DNA of 64,000 bases from Sphingomonas montanisoli (lineage in GTDB: Bacteria > Pseudomonadota > Alphaproteobacteria > Sphingomonadales > Sphingomonadaceae): positions 496,001 to 560,000 of the forward strand of contig NZ_VTOU01000002.1 of the NCBI RefSeq assembly GCF_008274695.1, read 5' to 3'. Below are positions 1 to 9,072 of this stretch, in pieces. The stretch's first letter is position 1. Each line of letters opens with the position of its first letter. Position numbers and translations under genes: made by a program. The notes below the pieces were generated by a model. That model was not told where the DNA came from and made no database searches. It saw only the letters and a program-made list of their open reading frames with translations.

Positions 1-2
1 AT

Positions 3-803
3 GGCGGCCCCTATAGCGATCGGGTCGGATTCGACGGGGTGGGGCAGGTGATGTCGGGCGGCGTGTGGCGCTCGGGCCTGCCCGAACAGCCGATCCGCTC
101 GGTCGTCCCCTATGTCGACTTCGGCACCGCCATGTCACTCGCGATCGGGACGATGATGGCCTTGTTCCACAAGCGGACGACGGGGCAGGGCCAGCATGTC
201 GAGGCCGCGTTGCTGCCGGTCGCCTTGATGATGACCAACGGCATGTTGATCGACCAGGCCGTCCTGAATTCGAACCGTCCCCGCGTCGGCAATGCCGGTA
301 CGGCGGCGGGCCCATGCGATCTTTACAAGCTCAGCGACGGCTGGATGCTGATGCAGGTCTCCGGCCAGCCGATGTTCAAGCGCTGGTGTCGTCTGATGGG
401 GCGTGAGGAATGGTTCACCGATCCGCGCTTCCTCACCGATGAGCTGCGTGCCGATCATGGCGACATCCTCAACGGCGCGATGCAGGCTTGGTGCGATGGT
501 AAGACCACCGCCGAAGCCGTCGCGCTGCTCGATGGCGCGCGCATCCCCGGATCGCCCCTGCTCACCCCGCAGGGCGCGATCGACGATCCGCATGTCCAGG
601 CGATGGGGTTCCTGAAGCCGATGGACTATCCCGGCATGCCCGTCGCCGCGCCGGTGATCGAGACGCCGTTCCGCCTGTCCGAAACCCCCGGCACGATCCG
701 GATGCGCGCGCCGACCTTGGGCGAGCATACCGACGAGGTTCTCGGCGCGCTCGGCTATGATGCGACGGCGATCGCGGGACTGCGCGAGCGGGCGATCATC
801 TGA
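3..803 (+). CDS. CoA-transferase family III (CaiB/BaiF), 5' end outside window
   Basis: The reading frame is already open at base 3 and continues upstream of the window, so only the C-terminal part (about 266 residues) is visible. The first visible residues, GGPYSDRVGFD followed by VMSGG, match the typical family III CoA-transferase stretch, and the later segment on single-residue consumption of a CoA acceptor (GTAAGPCDLYKLSDGW) also fits. Family members move CoA between carboxylic acids in the cytoplasm. The substrate cannot be read from this fragment. The next gene is a Rieske oxygenase on the same strand 135 bases on, so a link to aromatic or carnitine-type acid breakdown is possible but only inferred. 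An internal GTG at base 39 is not the true start because homology extends to its left. Confidence 0.85.
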   Translation, partial: GGPYSDRVGFDGVGQVMSGGVWRSGLPEQPIRSVVPYVDFGTAMSLAIGTMMALFHKRTTGQGQHVEAALLPVALMMTNGMLIDQAVLNSNRPRVGNAGTAAGPCDLYKLSDGWMLMQVSGQPMFKRWCRLMGREEWFTDPRFLTDELRADHGDILNGAMQAWCDGKTTAEAVALLDGARIPGSPLLTPQGAIDDPHVQAMGFLKPMDYPGMPVAAPVIETPFRLSETPGTIRMRAPTLGEHTDEVLGALGYDATAIAGLRERAII

Positions 804-937
804 CACCGTATATTCGCTATTTCGAACAAACATTCCCGACTGTTGACCCGAATCGCTCTTTCATCGAAAAAGGGGGTGTGACGAATAGGATTCGGTGCGG
901 CCCCCAGGGCAGTGGCGCGCCGTCGGGAGAGCGAAAA

Positions 938-1996
938 ATGCCGTTTCTGCGCAATGCCTGGTATGTGATCGGCTTCCAGACCGAGTTCAGCGAAAAGCCG
1001 ATCCGTCGCCAGATTCTCGGCGATTGGCTCGCGATCTTCCGCGATGAAAATGGTGCGATCTGCGCGGTCGAGGATCGCTGCCCGCACCGTTTTGTCCCGC
1101 TGTCGATGGGCAAGGTCGAAGGATCGCAGATCCGCTGCGGCTATCACGGCCTCGCCTTTTCGGGTCATGACGGAAGCTGCACCGATCGCCCGATGGACGA
1201 TGAAGGCCCGATCCCGCCCAAGCTGTGCATCAAGGCTTATCCGACCGTCGAAAAGCACCTCGTCGTCTGGGCGTGGATGGGCGCGAAGGAAAAGGCCGAT
1301 CCCGCATTGATCGCTGATTTCGGGCTGCTCGATCATCCGGATTTCAAGTCGGTGCCCGGCTATATTCACATGAAGGCCAATCAGGGTCTGATCGCGGACA
1401 ATCTGCTCGATCTCAGCCACGTTCAGTTCCTGCATCCGCATATCGCGAGCCAGGGCGATCTCAGCCAGTTCCAGAATAAGGTCGAAACCGACGCGACGAA
1501 TGTCTGGTCGCGCCTCTACCGGCCCAGCGTCATCCCCAACATGTTCCAGAAGAAGATGTGGGGCTCTGCCTCCGAACGCGGTGACAGCTATGGCGATGTC
1601 CGTTTCTCGGTGCCCGGCAACATCATGGCCTATACTTCGGTGGTCGAAGAGGGCGCACCCTGGGACAGTGGCCTGATGGTCCCCTCGGCGCACCTGCTGA
1701 CACCCGAAACCGAATATTCGACCCACTATTTCTGGACCGCCGGCCGCAACGCGCTGCAGGAGGACGAAGCGCTCGACAAAATCCTGCACGACGCGGTGTA
1801 TGAGGTCTTTTCGACCCAGGACGGCCCGATGATTGAGGCGCAGCAGGAGGCGATGGGCCAGAGCACCGACTTCCTCGCGCACAATCCCGTCATTCTGAAG
1901 CCTGACGCCGCCGGCATCCGCGCCCGTCGCATGATGAACAAGCTGATCCGCGAGGAGCAGGCCGGCGAGAATCTGAGCGCCGTCGCCGCCGAATAA
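938..1996 (+). CDS. Rieske [2Fe-2S] aromatic oxygenase, VanA-like
   Basis: A 352-residue protein. It carries a Rieske cluster motif near residues 48-70 (CPHR then CGYHG), followed by the mononuclear-iron catalytic domain, where DLSHVQFLH supplies the expected Asp/His ligands. Length and the start PFLRNAWYV resemble vanillate O-demethylase oxygenase subunits and related ring-hydroxylating or O-demethylating oxygenases. The ATG at 938 is chosen because it follows GGAGAGCG and aligns with that family; the frame is open further upstream but looks unlike the family. No reductase (VanB type) is seen nearby, so electrons must come from a partner encoded elsewhere. The true substrate is unknown. Confidence 0.88.
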   Translation: MPFLRNAWYVIGFQTEFSEKPIRRQILGDWLAIFRDENGAICAVEDRCPHRFVPLSMGKVEGSQIRCGYHGLAFSGHDGSCTDRPMDDEGPIPPKLCIKAYPTVEKHLVVWAWMGAKEKADPALIADFGLLDHPDFKSVPGYIHMKANQGLIADNLLDLSHVQFLHPHIASQGDLSQFQNKVETDATNVWSRLYRPSVIPNMFQKKMWGSASERGDSYGDVRFSVPGNIMAYTSVVEEGAPWDSGLMVPSAHLLTPETEYSTHYFWTAGRNALQEDEALDKILHDAVYEVFSTQDGPMIEAQQEAMGQSTDFLAHNPVILKPDAAGIRARRMMNKLIREEQAGENLSAVAAE

Positions 1997-2012
1997 CCGC
2001 CACCCACGTTGA

Positions 2013-2046
2013 CCGCCCGCCCGCGCCTGTGGCAAGGGGCGGGCGG
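2013..2046. terminator. GC-rich hairpin between the oxygenase gene and tRNA-Gly
   Basis: A perfect 10-base inverted repeat (CCGCCCGCCC at 2013-2022 and GGGCGGGCGG at 2037-2046) with a 14-base loop. It starts 16 bases after the oxygenase stop. There is no U-tract, so this is a possible terminator or mRNA-end stabiliser rather than a textbook intrinsic terminator. Confidence 0.45.
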
Positions 2047-2049
2047 ATC

Positions 2050-2123
2050 GCGGGTGTAGCTCAATGGTAGAGCAGCAGCTTCCCAAGCTGAATACGAGGG
2101 TTCGATTCCCTTCACCCGCTCCA
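2050..2123 (+). tRNA. tRNA-Gly (anticodon CCC)
   Basis: A 74-base cloverleaf with encoded CCA end. The acceptor arms GCGGGTG and CACCCGC pair. The D-arm TAGCTCAATGGTAGAGC and T-arm AGGGTTCGATTCCCT are standard. The anticodon loop reads TTCCCAA, giving anticodon CCC. The outermost anticodon-stem pair (G27-A43) is mismatched. Confidence 0.95.
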
Positions 2124-2262
2124 TCACAACCATACATCTGAGGCCGATAATCCACGCCCTTCGGGCGGCGAATTGTTGCATCGTTGAAATGTGGCGCAAT
2201 CGGGCTGCAAATGCCCGGGGCCATCCCTGCCTGCCTCACCCGCAGAGCAAGGGAAGCACGCC

Positions 2263-2469
2263 ATGCTGCAAACGCATCCGGGAACTGCCTTCGACGTCGA
2301 CCCGAAGAAGCACAGCGCAATAGCGTGCGAGAATGGGCGGCATTCGGCGGTGGCGCGGGTGCACGATGCGGTGTCGGGCGTAAGCTATGCCGAATGCCGC
2401 CACTGCGGATGCAAGCTGATGCGCACGGCGGCGGCGCGGCGCTGGTATCGAACCGGCGTGATGGGTTAG
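2263..2469 (+). CDS. Small C-x4-H / C-x2-C putative zinc-binding protein
   Basis: A 68-residue protein with ATG at 2263 preceded by AAGGGAAG. It contains C-x4-H (CENGRH, residues 22-27) and about 20 residues later AECRHCG, followed by a basic tail with a Trp. The same spacing of C-x4-H and ECxHCG occurs in the gene at 29256-29594 of this window, which supports both as real members of one small family. The four ligands suggest a zinc site. No function is known to me; a role in nucleic-acid or protein binding would be guesswork. Confidence 0.6.
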   Translation: MLQTHPGTAFDVDPKKHSAIACENGRHSAVARVHDAVSGVSYAECRHCGCKLMRTAAARRWYRTGVMG

Positions 2470-2495
2470 GCGCCCGCCGAAGCGGAAAATAGGGC

Positions 2496-2678
2496 TCAGG
2501 GCAGGTGCGGCGTGCCCCGTTCGACTGCGGCGAGCAGGTGATCGAGCCGTTCGACCGTCACGTCGTCGCCTTCCTTCACAGCCTTTTCGATGAGATGGAC
2601 GATGTGTGGAATCGCATCGGATCCATAAAGTTTGATGATTTCAGCAGCTTGTTCGTCATGACCGTCTGGCTGGCCCAT
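2496..2678 (-). CDS. Small acidic conserved protein, function unknown
   Basis: A 60-residue soluble, mostly helical protein with AAEIIKLYG near the start and a heptad-like VERLDHLLAAVE stretch near the end. The ATG at 2678 is preceded by AGAGGGCGAT on the minus strand. It is divergent from deoA with 129 bases between the starts. It looks like a short conserved sphingomonad protein, but I cannot assign a function. Longer readings of this frame to the right run through deoA and are rejected. Confidence 0.65.
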   Translation of the reverse strand: MGQPDGHDEQAAEIIKLYGSDAIPHIVHLIEKAVKEGDDVTVERLDHLLAAVERGTPHLP

Positions 2679-2807
2679 ATCGCCCTCTGTTGCAACGCGA
2701 CATCTCCCGGGCGCGGAACAGTTCGTCCCTTTGCCATATCTTTGCCAAACAGCATCCGGCCGGGTAGGGATGCTGATCCCGTTTACATGGATGCAAGCTG
2801 AACGGAG

Positions 2808-4136
2808 ATGAGCGGAATTTCCCCGATTACCGACATCATTCGCCGCAAGCGTGACGGCCATGCGCTGACGGCTGACGAGATTGGACTGGTCGTGCGGCGC
2901 CTCGCCGACGGGTCGCTGCCGCGCGAGCAGGCGGCGGCGCTGGCGATGGCGATCTTCCTGAACGATATGGACGCGCGCGAGACGGCGGCGCTGACCGCCG
3001 CGATGGCGCGATCGGGGACGATGATCGACTGGACGGGGCGGCTCGACGGCCCCGTGCTCGACAAGCATTCGACCGGTGGGGTGGGCGACAAGGTCAGCCT
3101 GATGCTCGCGCCGATCATCGCGGCATGCGGCGGCTTCGTGCCGATGATCGCGGGACGCGGCCTCGGCCATACCGGCGGCACGATCGACAAGCTGCAAAGC
3201 ATTCCCGGCTACGATCCGTTCGCCGGCATCGATCGTTTCCAGCAGGTGGTGGCCGATGTCGGTTGCTCGATCGTCGGGCAGACTGACGATCTCGCCCCCG
3301 CAGATCGCATGATGTACGCGATCCGCGACGTTACCGCGACGATCGAGTCCACCCCGCTCATCACCGGATCGATCCTGTCGAAGAAGCTCGCGGCGGGGCT
3401 CGACGGGCTGGTGATGGACATCAAGGCGGGCAGTGGCGCGTTCATGTCCGACGATGAAGAAGCGCGGGCGCTGGGCAATGCCATCATCGCCAGCGCGCGT
3501 GAGGCCGGATTGCCCGCGCGTGCGCTCGTTACCGATATGGACGAGACGCTGGGCCATGCCGCGGGCAACGCGCTCGAGGTGATGGAGGCGGTCGCCTATC
3601 TGCGCGGCGATGTACGCGAGGCGCGACTACATGGGGTTACGGTGGCGCTGTGCGCCGAAGTGCTGGTGATCGGTGGCCTTGCGTCGGACATTGAGGCTGC
3701 CGAGGCGAAGGTCGAAGCGGTGCTGGCGAACGGCGCGGCGGCCGAGCGCTTCTCGAAAATGATCGCGGCGCTGGGCGGACCGGCGGATCTGTTCGACCGC
3801 CCCGAGGCGCATCTGGCGGCGGCGCCCGTCATACGGCCCGTTCCGGCGCCCGCATCCGGCTGGCTCGCAAAGGTCGACGGCAAGGCGGTGGGCGAGGCGA
3901 TCATCGATCTGGGCGGCGGGCGGCGGCGCGTCGACGACGTCGTCGATCCTCGCACGGGTTTTGCCGATGTGGCCGCGATCGGCACGCGGTTCGAGGTAGG
4001 CGATCCGGTCGCGTTCGCCCACGCAGCGAGCGAGGATGCGGCCAATCGGGCGGTCGATGCCTATCTGGCGGCCTGCACGTTCGACGATGCTCGCCCGGCC
4101 GATCGACCGCTGGTGCGGATGGTGTTGGGGCGCTGA
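2808..4136 (+). CDS. deoA: Thymidine phosphorylase
   Basis: A 442-residue cytosolic enzyme of the nucleoside phosphorylase II family. It cleaves thymidine (and deoxyuridine) with phosphate to free base and deoxyribose 1-phosphate. The phosphate/substrate motif [12 protein letters not shown] lies at about residues 84-95, followed by the [10 protein letters not shown] stretch. Length is normal for DeoA. The ATG at 2808 follows AACGGAG. The gene sits 70 bases before rutB on the same strand, so pyrimidine release from nucleosides and pyrimidine ring breakdown are physically linked. No other deo gene is seen. Confidence 0.95.
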   Translation: MSGISPITDIIRRKRDGHALTADEIGLVVRRLADGSLPREQAAALAMAIFLNDMDARETAALTAAMARSGTMIDWTGRLDGPVLDKHSTGGVGDKVSLMLAPIIAACGGFVPMIAGRGLGHTGGTIDKLQSIPGYDPFAGIDRFQQVVADVGCSIVGQTDDLAPADRMMYAIRDVTATIESTPLITGSILSKKLAAGLDGLVMDIKAGSGAFMSDDEEARALGNAIIASAREAGLPARALVTDMDETLGHAAGNALEVMEAVAYLRGDVREARLHGVTVALCAEVLVIGGLASDIEAAEAKVEAVLANGAAAERFSKMIAALGGPADLFDRPEAHLAAAPVIRPVPAPASGWLAKVDGKAVGEAIIDLGGGRRRVDDVVDPRTGFADVAAIGTRFEVGDPVAFAHAASEDAANRAVDAYLAACTFDDARPADRPLVRMVLGR

Positions 4137-4206
4137 CACGCGAGGGGCTTGCGCCCGCGGTCATCTTCGGGTCACATTCGCACTTGCAGCACGAAAGGGC
4201 CGCGAG

Positions 4207-4941
4207 ATGAGCGTTGAGCCGGGCATTGTCGATCGGGGCGTCGCGGATGGGCCGCGCACCGTCACCCTGCCGGCTCGGCCCGAAGGGCTGCGGATCAGCG
4301 CGGACGACACCGCGGTCGTCGTGATCGACATGCAGAATGCCTATGCGACCGAAGGCGGCTACGTCGACCTCGCGGGCTTCGACATTGCGGGCGCAGCCGG
4401 GGTGATCGGGAAGATTGGCGCCGTTCTCGATACCGCGCGCACGGCGGGCGTGCCGGTGATCTTCCTGCAGAACGGCTGGGACGCCGATTATGTCGAGGCG
4501 GGGACGCCGCAATCGCCCAATTATCACAAATCGAACGCGCTCAAGACAATGCGCGCGCGGCCAGAGCTCAAGGGGAAATTGCTGGCGCGCGGCGGCTGGG
4601 ATTATGAACTGGTCGACGCGCTGACGCCCAAGCCCGGCGACATCCGCGTCCACAAGACCCGCTACAGCGCCTTCTTCAATTCGCAGCTCGATAGCATCCT
4701 GCGCTCGCGCGGCATCCGCAACATCGTCTTCGTCGGGATCGCGACCAACGTCTGCGTCGAAAGCACGCTGCGCGATGGCTTCCACCTCGAATATTTCGGG
4801 ATCATGCTGGAGGATGCGACCCACCATCTCGGCCCGCCGATGATGCAGGAAGCGACCGTCTATAATGTCGAGAAATTCTTCGGCTGGGTTTCGACCGTGG
4901 CCGATTTCTGCGGCAGCTTCGGGCAGATCGAGAAAGCCTGA
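4207..4941 (+). CDS. rutB: Ureidoacrylate/peroxyureidoacrylate amidohydrolase RutB
   Basis: A 244-residue isochorismatase-fold hydrolase. In the Rut pathway it splits the ring-opened product made by RutA into carbamate and a (peroxy)aminoacrylate. The catalytic triad is visible: Asp41 in VVIDMQN, Lys150 in VHKTRYS and Cys183 in TNVCVEST. The long form with the YHKSN and [11 protein letters not shown] segments is characteristic of RutB rather than generic isochorismatases. The ATG at 4207 lies after AAAGGGCCGCGAG. Its stop overlaps the next start (TGATG), which implies translational coupling. Confidence 0.93.
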   Translation: MSVEPGIVDRGVADGPRTVTLPARPEGLRISADDTAVVVIDMQNAYATEGGYVDLAGFDIAGAAGVIGKIGAVLDTARTAGVPVIFLQNGWDADYVEAGTPQSPNYHKSNALKTMRARPELKGKLLARGGWDYELVDALTPKPGDIRVHKTRYSAFFNSQLDSILRSRGIRNIVFVGIATNVCVESTLRDGFHLEYFGIMLEDATHHLGPPMMQEATVYNVEKFFGWVSTVADFCGSFGQIEKA

Positions 4942-5384
4942 TGCGGTGGCGCTCCGCATCCCTGCTGGTTGCGGCGGGATGGACGTGGGCCGGCGTCGCG
5001 CAGGCCGCACAGCAGAGCGCCGAAGAGTATGTGCGCTCAATCTATGAAGTGCTGCCCGACAGCGACTGGACCAAGCTCCATTACGCCCCGAAGCTCGATG
5101 TGCTGATCCGGCGTGATCAAGCGTGCGCCAAGGCGACGCGCGCGATCTGCCGGCTCGATTTCGATCCTTTGTGCGGGTGCCAGGATTTCGCCGGCGACTA
5201 TCGGCTGGAAAGCATCCGATCTTTGTCCGCTGCCAAGGTCGAAGTCGTGATCGACAATGGCGGACGGCAGGTCGTCACAATCGATCTGGAGCCGCTGGGC
5301 GCGCGCTGGGCGATCGCCGACATCCATCACAAGGACGTTCCCAGCCTTGTCGCGCTGCTGTCGCGCGACGTGTCAAAGGAGTAA
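4941..5384 (+). CDS. Exported protein of unknown function inside the rut operon
   Basis: A 147-residue protein with an N-terminal signal sequence (about residues 1-24, ending AQA). The mature part is small and mixed alpha/beta, with [17 protein letters not shown] and a C-terminal [13 protein letters not shown] strand. It resembles DUF3828-like exported proteins, but that is a weak recognition. It is locked between rutB (TGATG overlap) and rutC (4 bases), so it is co-translated with cytosolic pyrimidine-degradation enzymes even though it appears to be periplasmic. It has no counterpart in the E. coli rutABCDEFG operon. Confidence 0.75.
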   Translation: MRWRSASLLVAAGWTWAGVAQAAQQSAEEYVRSIYEVLPDSDWTKLHYAPKLDVLIRRDQACAKATRAICRLDFDPLCGCQDFAGDYRLESIRSLSAAKVEVVIDNGGRQVVTIDLEPLGARWAIADIHHKDVPSLVALLSRDVSKE

Positions 5385-5388
5385 AGCG

Positions 5389-5775
5389 TTGCCGTTCGAG
5401 CCGATCAATCCACCCCAATTTCCCACCCCGATCGCGCCTTATTCGAGCGGCGCAAAGGCCGGGAACACGCTCTACGTCTCGGGCATGCTCGCGCTGGGTG
5501 AGGGCGGGGTGGCATTGCATGTCGGCGATGCGGCGGCGCAGACGCGGCATGTGCTGGACGCGATCAGGACGACGGTGGAGGCGGCGGGCGGCAGCATGGC
5601 CGACGTCGCATTCAATCACATCTTCCTGAAGGATTTTGCGAATTATCCCGCGATGAACGCGGTCTATGCCGAATATTTTCCGGGCGCGAAGCCCGCGCGC
5701 TACTGCATCAAGGCCGATCTGGTGAAACCCGATTGCCTGGTCGAGATCGCCAGCGTCGCGCACCTGCCCGCATGA
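5389..5775 (+). CDS. rutC: Aminoacrylate deaminase-type RidA-family protein RutC
   Basis: A 128-residue RidA/YjgF-family protein, the same length as E. coli RutC. It helps convert aminoacrylate-type intermediates of uracil breakdown. The family signature near the C-terminus ([19 protein letters not shown]) and the early [19 protein letters not shown] are clear. The start is TTG at 5389, with a good AAAGGAG seven bases upstream; no ATG is available. The stop overlaps rutD (ATGA). A free-standing RidA is an alternative name, but position between rutB and rutD favours RutC. Confidence 0.92.
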   Translation: MPFEPINPPQFPTPIAPYSSGAKAGNTLYVSGMLALGEGGVALHVGDAAAQTRHVLDAIRTTVEAAGGSMADVAFNHIFLKDFANYPAMNAVYAEYFPGAKPARYCIKADLVKPDCLVEIASVAHLPA

Positions 5776-6563
5776 GCGTCTCCGGGGGGCTTCACTGGGA
5801 AGCATTTGGGCAGCCAGGTGCCGAGCCGCTGATCCTGTCGGCGGGGTTGGGCGGATCAGGCAGTTATTGGCAGCCGAACATCGCCGCGCTGGCGCGCGAT
5901 TATCGCGTGATCGTCTATGATCATCGTGGGACCGGGCGATCCGATCGCACGCTCGACGGGCCGGTCAGCGTCGACACGATGGCCGACGACATCATCGGGC
6001 TGATGGACGCGCTGGGGATCGAGAAGGCGCATTTCGTCGGCCATGCGGCCGGTGGCGTCGCGGGCCTGGCGCTGGCGCTCAAGGCGCCGCAGCGGCTGTG
6101 CCGGCTGGTGGTGGTCAACGGCTGGTCCAAGCTCGATCCGCATTTCGCGCGCTGCTTCGACATCCGGCTGGAAATCCTGCGCAACGGCGGCCCCCGCGCC
6201 TATCTGCGCGCGCAGCCTCTGTTTCTCTATCCGGCGGAGTGGATTTCGCGCCATCTGGGGCACATAGACGACGAGATCGAGGCGCAGCTGGCGAGCTTCC
6301 AGGGGCCGGAAAATCTGTCAAAGCGGATCGCGGCGCTGCGCCTGTTCAACATCGACGCGCGGCTGGGCGAGATCGGCGTGCCGACGCTCGCACTCGCGGC
6401 CGAGGATGACATGCTCGTGCCGGCCAGCTGCTCGCAGCGTATCGCCACCGGCATCCGTGGCGCGCGGCTCACGCTGTTGCCCAAAGGCGGCCATGCCTGC
6501 AACGTGACGGTGCCCGAACGGTTCGATGATATCGTGCTGCGTTGGCTGAAGGCGTTCGATTGA
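5772..6563 (+). CDS. rutD: RutD-type alpha/beta-hydrolase-fold protein
   Basis: A 263-residue alpha/beta-hydrolase-fold protein. RutD is proposed to speed hydrolysis of aminoacrylate to malonate semialdehyde. The nucleophile elbow reads G-H-A-A-G at residues 90-94, so the usual Ser is Ala; from memory RutD proteins also lack a Ser here, which supports this assignment over an esterase. The DHRGTGRSD segment and a C-terminal GGHACN are also typical. It is coupled to rutC by an ATGA overlap. A palindromic repeat separates it from rutA. Confidence 0.9.
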   Translation: MSVSGGLHWEAFGQPGAEPLILSAGLGGSGSYWQPNIAALARDYRVIVYDHRGTGRSDRTLDGPVSVDTMADDIIGLMDALGIEKAHFVGHAAGGVAGLALALKAPQRLCRLVVVNGWSKLDPHFARCFDIRLEILRNGGPRAYLRAQPLFLYPAEWISRHLGHIDDEIEAQLASFQGPENLSKRIAALRLFNIDARLGEIGVPTLALAAEDDMLVPASCSQRIATGIRGARLTLLPKGGHACNVTVPERFDDIVLRWLKAFD

Positions 6564-6576
6564 GTTAGTTTCTTAT

Positions 6577-6699
6577 CCTCCCCCGCCAGGGGGAGGTGTC
6601 AGCTTCAGCTGACGGAGGGGGAGGGCGGCGACCAATCTGAGGGTTCGTGTCCTCCCCCTCCGTCGCCTTCGGCGCCACCTCCCCCTGGCGGGGGAGGAG
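6577..6699. repeat. Family A palindromic intergenic repeat, copy 1
   Basis: A 120-base element bounded by CCTCCCCCGCCAGGGGGAGG and its inverted twin, with inner GTCAGC/GCTGAC and GGCGCC arms. It nearly fills the gap between rutD and rutA. Its right edge, GGGGGAGGAG, lies where the ribosome binding site of rutA must be. Other copies are at 22351, 39057, 44244 and 47062. Confidence 0.9.
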
Positions 6700-6710
6700 A
6701 AAGGAATGTC

Positions 6711-7784
6711 ATGCAGGTCGGGGTCTTCGTTCCCATCAACAACAATGGCTGGCTAATCTCGACGACGTCGCCGCAGTACAAGCCGAGCTTCGATCTCAAC
6801 AAGGAGATCGCGATCCGCGCCGAAAAGCACGGGCTCGATTTCCTGCTGTCGATGATCAAGCTGCGCGGGTTCGGCGGAAAGTCCGAATTCTGGGAATATG
6901 GGCTGGAAAGCTTCACGCTGATGGCCGGCCTCGCGGCGGTTACCGAGAAGATCAAGATTTTCGCGACCTGCCCGACGCTGATCATCCCGCCAGCGTTCGC
7001 CGCGCGCATGTGCAACACGATCGATTCGATCAGCCACGGCCGCTTCGGGCTGAACCTGATCACTGGATGGCAGCCGCCCGAATATACGCAGATGGGGGTT
7101 TGGCCCGGCGACGAGCATTTCAGGAACCGGTACAAGATGCTCGATGAATATGCTGGCATCCTGCGCGAATTGTGGGCGACCGGTGTCTCCGATTTCCAGG
7201 GCACCTATTATCAGATGGAGGATTGCCGCGTCCGCCCGCAGCCGACCGGCGACATGAAGATCATCTGCGCCGGCAGCTCGGACGAGGGGCTCGCCTTCTC
7301 GGCCAAGTGGGCGGACTATGCCTTCTGTCTGGGCAAGGGCGTCAATACGCCGACCGCCTTCGCCTCCAACAATGAACGGCTCGCGCAGGCGACCGCGAAG
7401 ACCGGGCGCGACGTTTCGATCTTCGTTCTTGTGATGATCATCGCGGCGGAAACTGACGAGGAAGCCTTCGCCAAGTGGAAGCACTATAATGACGGCATCG
7501 ATCTGGACGCGATCGACTGGCTCGCCGATCAGGGCGCGAAGGACACCCACAACACGACCACCAACGTCCGCCAGCTCGCGGCGCCCGAAGGTGCGATCAA
7601 CATCAACATGGGTACGCTGATCGGCAGCTACGAAAGCGTCGCAAGGATGCTCGACGAAATGGCCGTGGTGCCGAATACGGGCGGCGTGCTGTTGACTTTC
7701 GATGACTTTATCGAGGGGGTCGAGGCGTTCGGCACGCGCATCCAGCCGCTGATGAAGTGCCGGCAGGGGATAGGGGGCGCCTGA
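6711..7784 (+). CDS. rutA: Pyrimidine (uracil/thymine) monooxygenase RutA
   Basis: A 357-residue flavin-dependent monooxygenase of the bacterial luciferase-like fold. RutA attacks the C4 position of uracil with FMNH2 and O2 and opens the ring between N3 and C4. Recognisable segments are [14 protein letters not shown] at the N-terminus, the [11 protein letters not shown] loop and the YYQMEDCRV stretch, all close to RutA. Length is normal. The ATG at 6711 follows GGGGGAGGAGAAAGGA, which belongs largely to the repeat upstream. No rutF (its flavin reductase in E. coli) is beside it; the convergent flavodoxin-fold gene at 7789-8397 is a candidate substitute. Confidence 0.94.
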   Translation: MQVGVFVPINNNGWLISTTSPQYKPSFDLNKEIAIRAEKHGLDFLLSMIKLRGFGGKSEFWEYGLESFTLMAGLAAVTEKIKIFATCPTLIIPPAFAARMCNTIDSISHGRFGLNLITGWQPPEYTQMGVWPGDEHFRNRYKMLDEYAGILRELWATGVSDFQGTYYQMEDCRVRPQPTGDMKIICAGSSDEGLAFSAKWADYAFCLGKGVNTPTAFASNNERLAQATAKTGRDVSIFVLVMIIAAETDEEAFAKWKHYNDGIDLDAIDWLADQGAKDTHNTTTNVRQLAAPEGAININMGTLIGSYESVARMLDEMAVVPNTGGVLLTFDDFIEGVEAFGTRIQPLMKCRQGIGGA

Positions 7785-7788
7785 TCCT

Positions 7789-8397
7789 CTATCCTGGGAA
7801 GGGTTTGTCATTCAGCAGTTTCGCCAGATGCACCGCGTTGTTCGCCACCATTTTAGCGGTCTCCGTCACCTTGTCGGGCGTCTTGGGCAGATCCTGAAAG
7901 TCGGTCGATCCCATCGCCTCGCCGACCCAGTAGCAGGCGGCGACCGGGGGGATCGTCCAGCCGACATCGTTGAGCGCCTGGAAGATCAGCGCCGAGCTGG
8001 CATGCGCGCCGTCCTCGTTGCCGACGATGCCGACCACCGCGAGCTTAGAGTAGCTCGGCATCCGGCCCTGGTCATCGGTCTCGCCGAGGAAGGCGTCCAT
8101 CCGCTCCATCGCGCTTTTGGCGATGCTGGAGGGCTGGCCCATCCAGATCGGGGTGCCGAACAGCAGGATGTCGGCGGCGAGGATCTTCGTACGCACGCCG
8201 GGCCATTCATCGCCGGCGCCCTCGTCGGAACTGACACCCGGCTTGATGTCGAGAGCAGCCAACCGGATCGTCGGTGCCATCGTGGCGCCTGCGGCCTCGA
8301 AGGCTGTGCCCATCACCGCGATCATCGCGTCGGTCGAACTCTTCTTCGACGAATCGGCCTTGAGCGTGCAATTGACGGGCTGGACGACGATCGGCAT
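7789..8397 (-). CDS. Flavodoxin-fold NAD(P)H:FMN reductase-like protein
   Basis: A 202-residue protein with the flavodoxin-like fold. The flavin-phosphate region (VNCTLKADSSKKSSTD) is at the N-terminus and the GTPIWMGQPSS motif is in the middle. The ATG at 8397 follows AAGGAG on the minus strand. Proteins of this type reduce FMN or quinones with NAD(P)H. The gene is convergent with rutA, with only 4 bases between stops. It could deliver FMNH2 to RutA in place of RutF, but that is inference; RutF belongs to a different fold family. Confidence 0.8.
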   Translation of the reverse strand: MPIVVQPVNCTLKADSSKKSSTDAMIAVMGTAFEAAGATMAPTIRLAALDIKPGVSSDEGAGDEWPGVRTKILAADILLFGTPIWMGQPSSIAKSAMERMDAFLGETDDQGRMPSYSKLAVVGIVGNEDGAHASSALIFQALNDVGWTIPPVAACYWVGEAMGSTDFQDLPKTPDKVTETAKMVANNAVHLAKLLNDKPFPG

Positions 8398-8474
8398 TTC
8401 GGCACTCCTTGGCATGAGGGGGAAAGGACGCCGAAAGAGGTGTCCGGTTCCGTGGACCTGGGAGCGATGACAGC

Positions 8475-8957
8475 ATGACGATCGAAAGCGTTCGCGCCTT
8501 CCTCGCCGAACATGCGCCCGATGCCGAGATCATCGATCAGGGCGCCAGCACCGCGACGGTCGAGGAAGCCGCGGCCACGCTGGGCGTCGAACCGGGGCGG
8601 ATCGCCAAGACCCTGTCGGTGCGCGTCGGTGATCGCGTGGTGCTGGTGGTTGCGCGCGGCGATGCGCGGCTCGACAATCGCAAGGTCAAGGATGCGCTCG
8701 GCGGGCGGCCGCGCATGCTGGGTGCGGAGGAGGTGGAGACGCTGACCGGACATCCGGTCGGCGGCGTCTGCCCGTTCGGCCTCGCCACACCATTGGCGGT
8801 CTATTGCGATCATTCGCTGCGCGATTTCGATCTGGTCTTTCCGGCCGCCGGATCGCGCACCAGCTCGGTCCGGATCACGCCCGATCGGCTGGCCGCCGTC
8901 ACCGGCGCAACTTGGGCCGACCTGTGTCGAGCGCCCGAAACCGTCGCCAGCAACTAA
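8475..8957 (+). CDS. YbaK/EbsC-family aminoacyl-tRNA deacylase
   Basis: A 160-residue single-domain member of the YbaK/ProX editing family. These cytosolic enzymes strip wrongly attached amino acids from tRNA (for example Cys or Ala from tRNA-Pro). Family features seen are AATLGVEPGRIAKTL, the VKDALGG stretch and the GGVCPFGL loop near residue 95-102. It stands alone between divergent and unrelated neighbours. Which misacylated tRNA it edits cannot be told from sequence. Confidence 0.88.
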   Translation: MTIESVRAFLAEHAPDAEIIDQGASTATVEEAAATLGVEPGRIAKTLSVRVGDRVVLVVARGDARLDNRKVKDALGGRPRMLGAEEVETLTGHPVGGVCPFGLATPLAVYCDHSLRDFDLVFPAAGSRTSSVRITPDRLAAVTGATWADLCRAPETVASN

Positions 8958-9072
8958 ACGGTTTCTGCTCCGTTACGATTGGCCGTGTCGCCTTGTCAGG
9001 CGATGCTGCTTGTGACTTGATGCACAGCAAGGGGTTGCGACACCGGATATAAGCCCGGGCGTGGGGGTGAAT

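Noticed and set aside
1726-2199. Minus-strand open frame across tRNA-Gly
   Set aside because: It is antisense to a clear tRNA and to the oxygenase gene end; frames of this kind opposite tRNAs are a well-known annotation artefact.
755-2320. A 521-codon open frame on the minus strand opposite the Rieske oxygenase
   Set aside because: Low-complexity Arg/Ala/Gly-rich translation with no family likeness, caused by high GC; the plus strand has a well-formed oxygenase gene.
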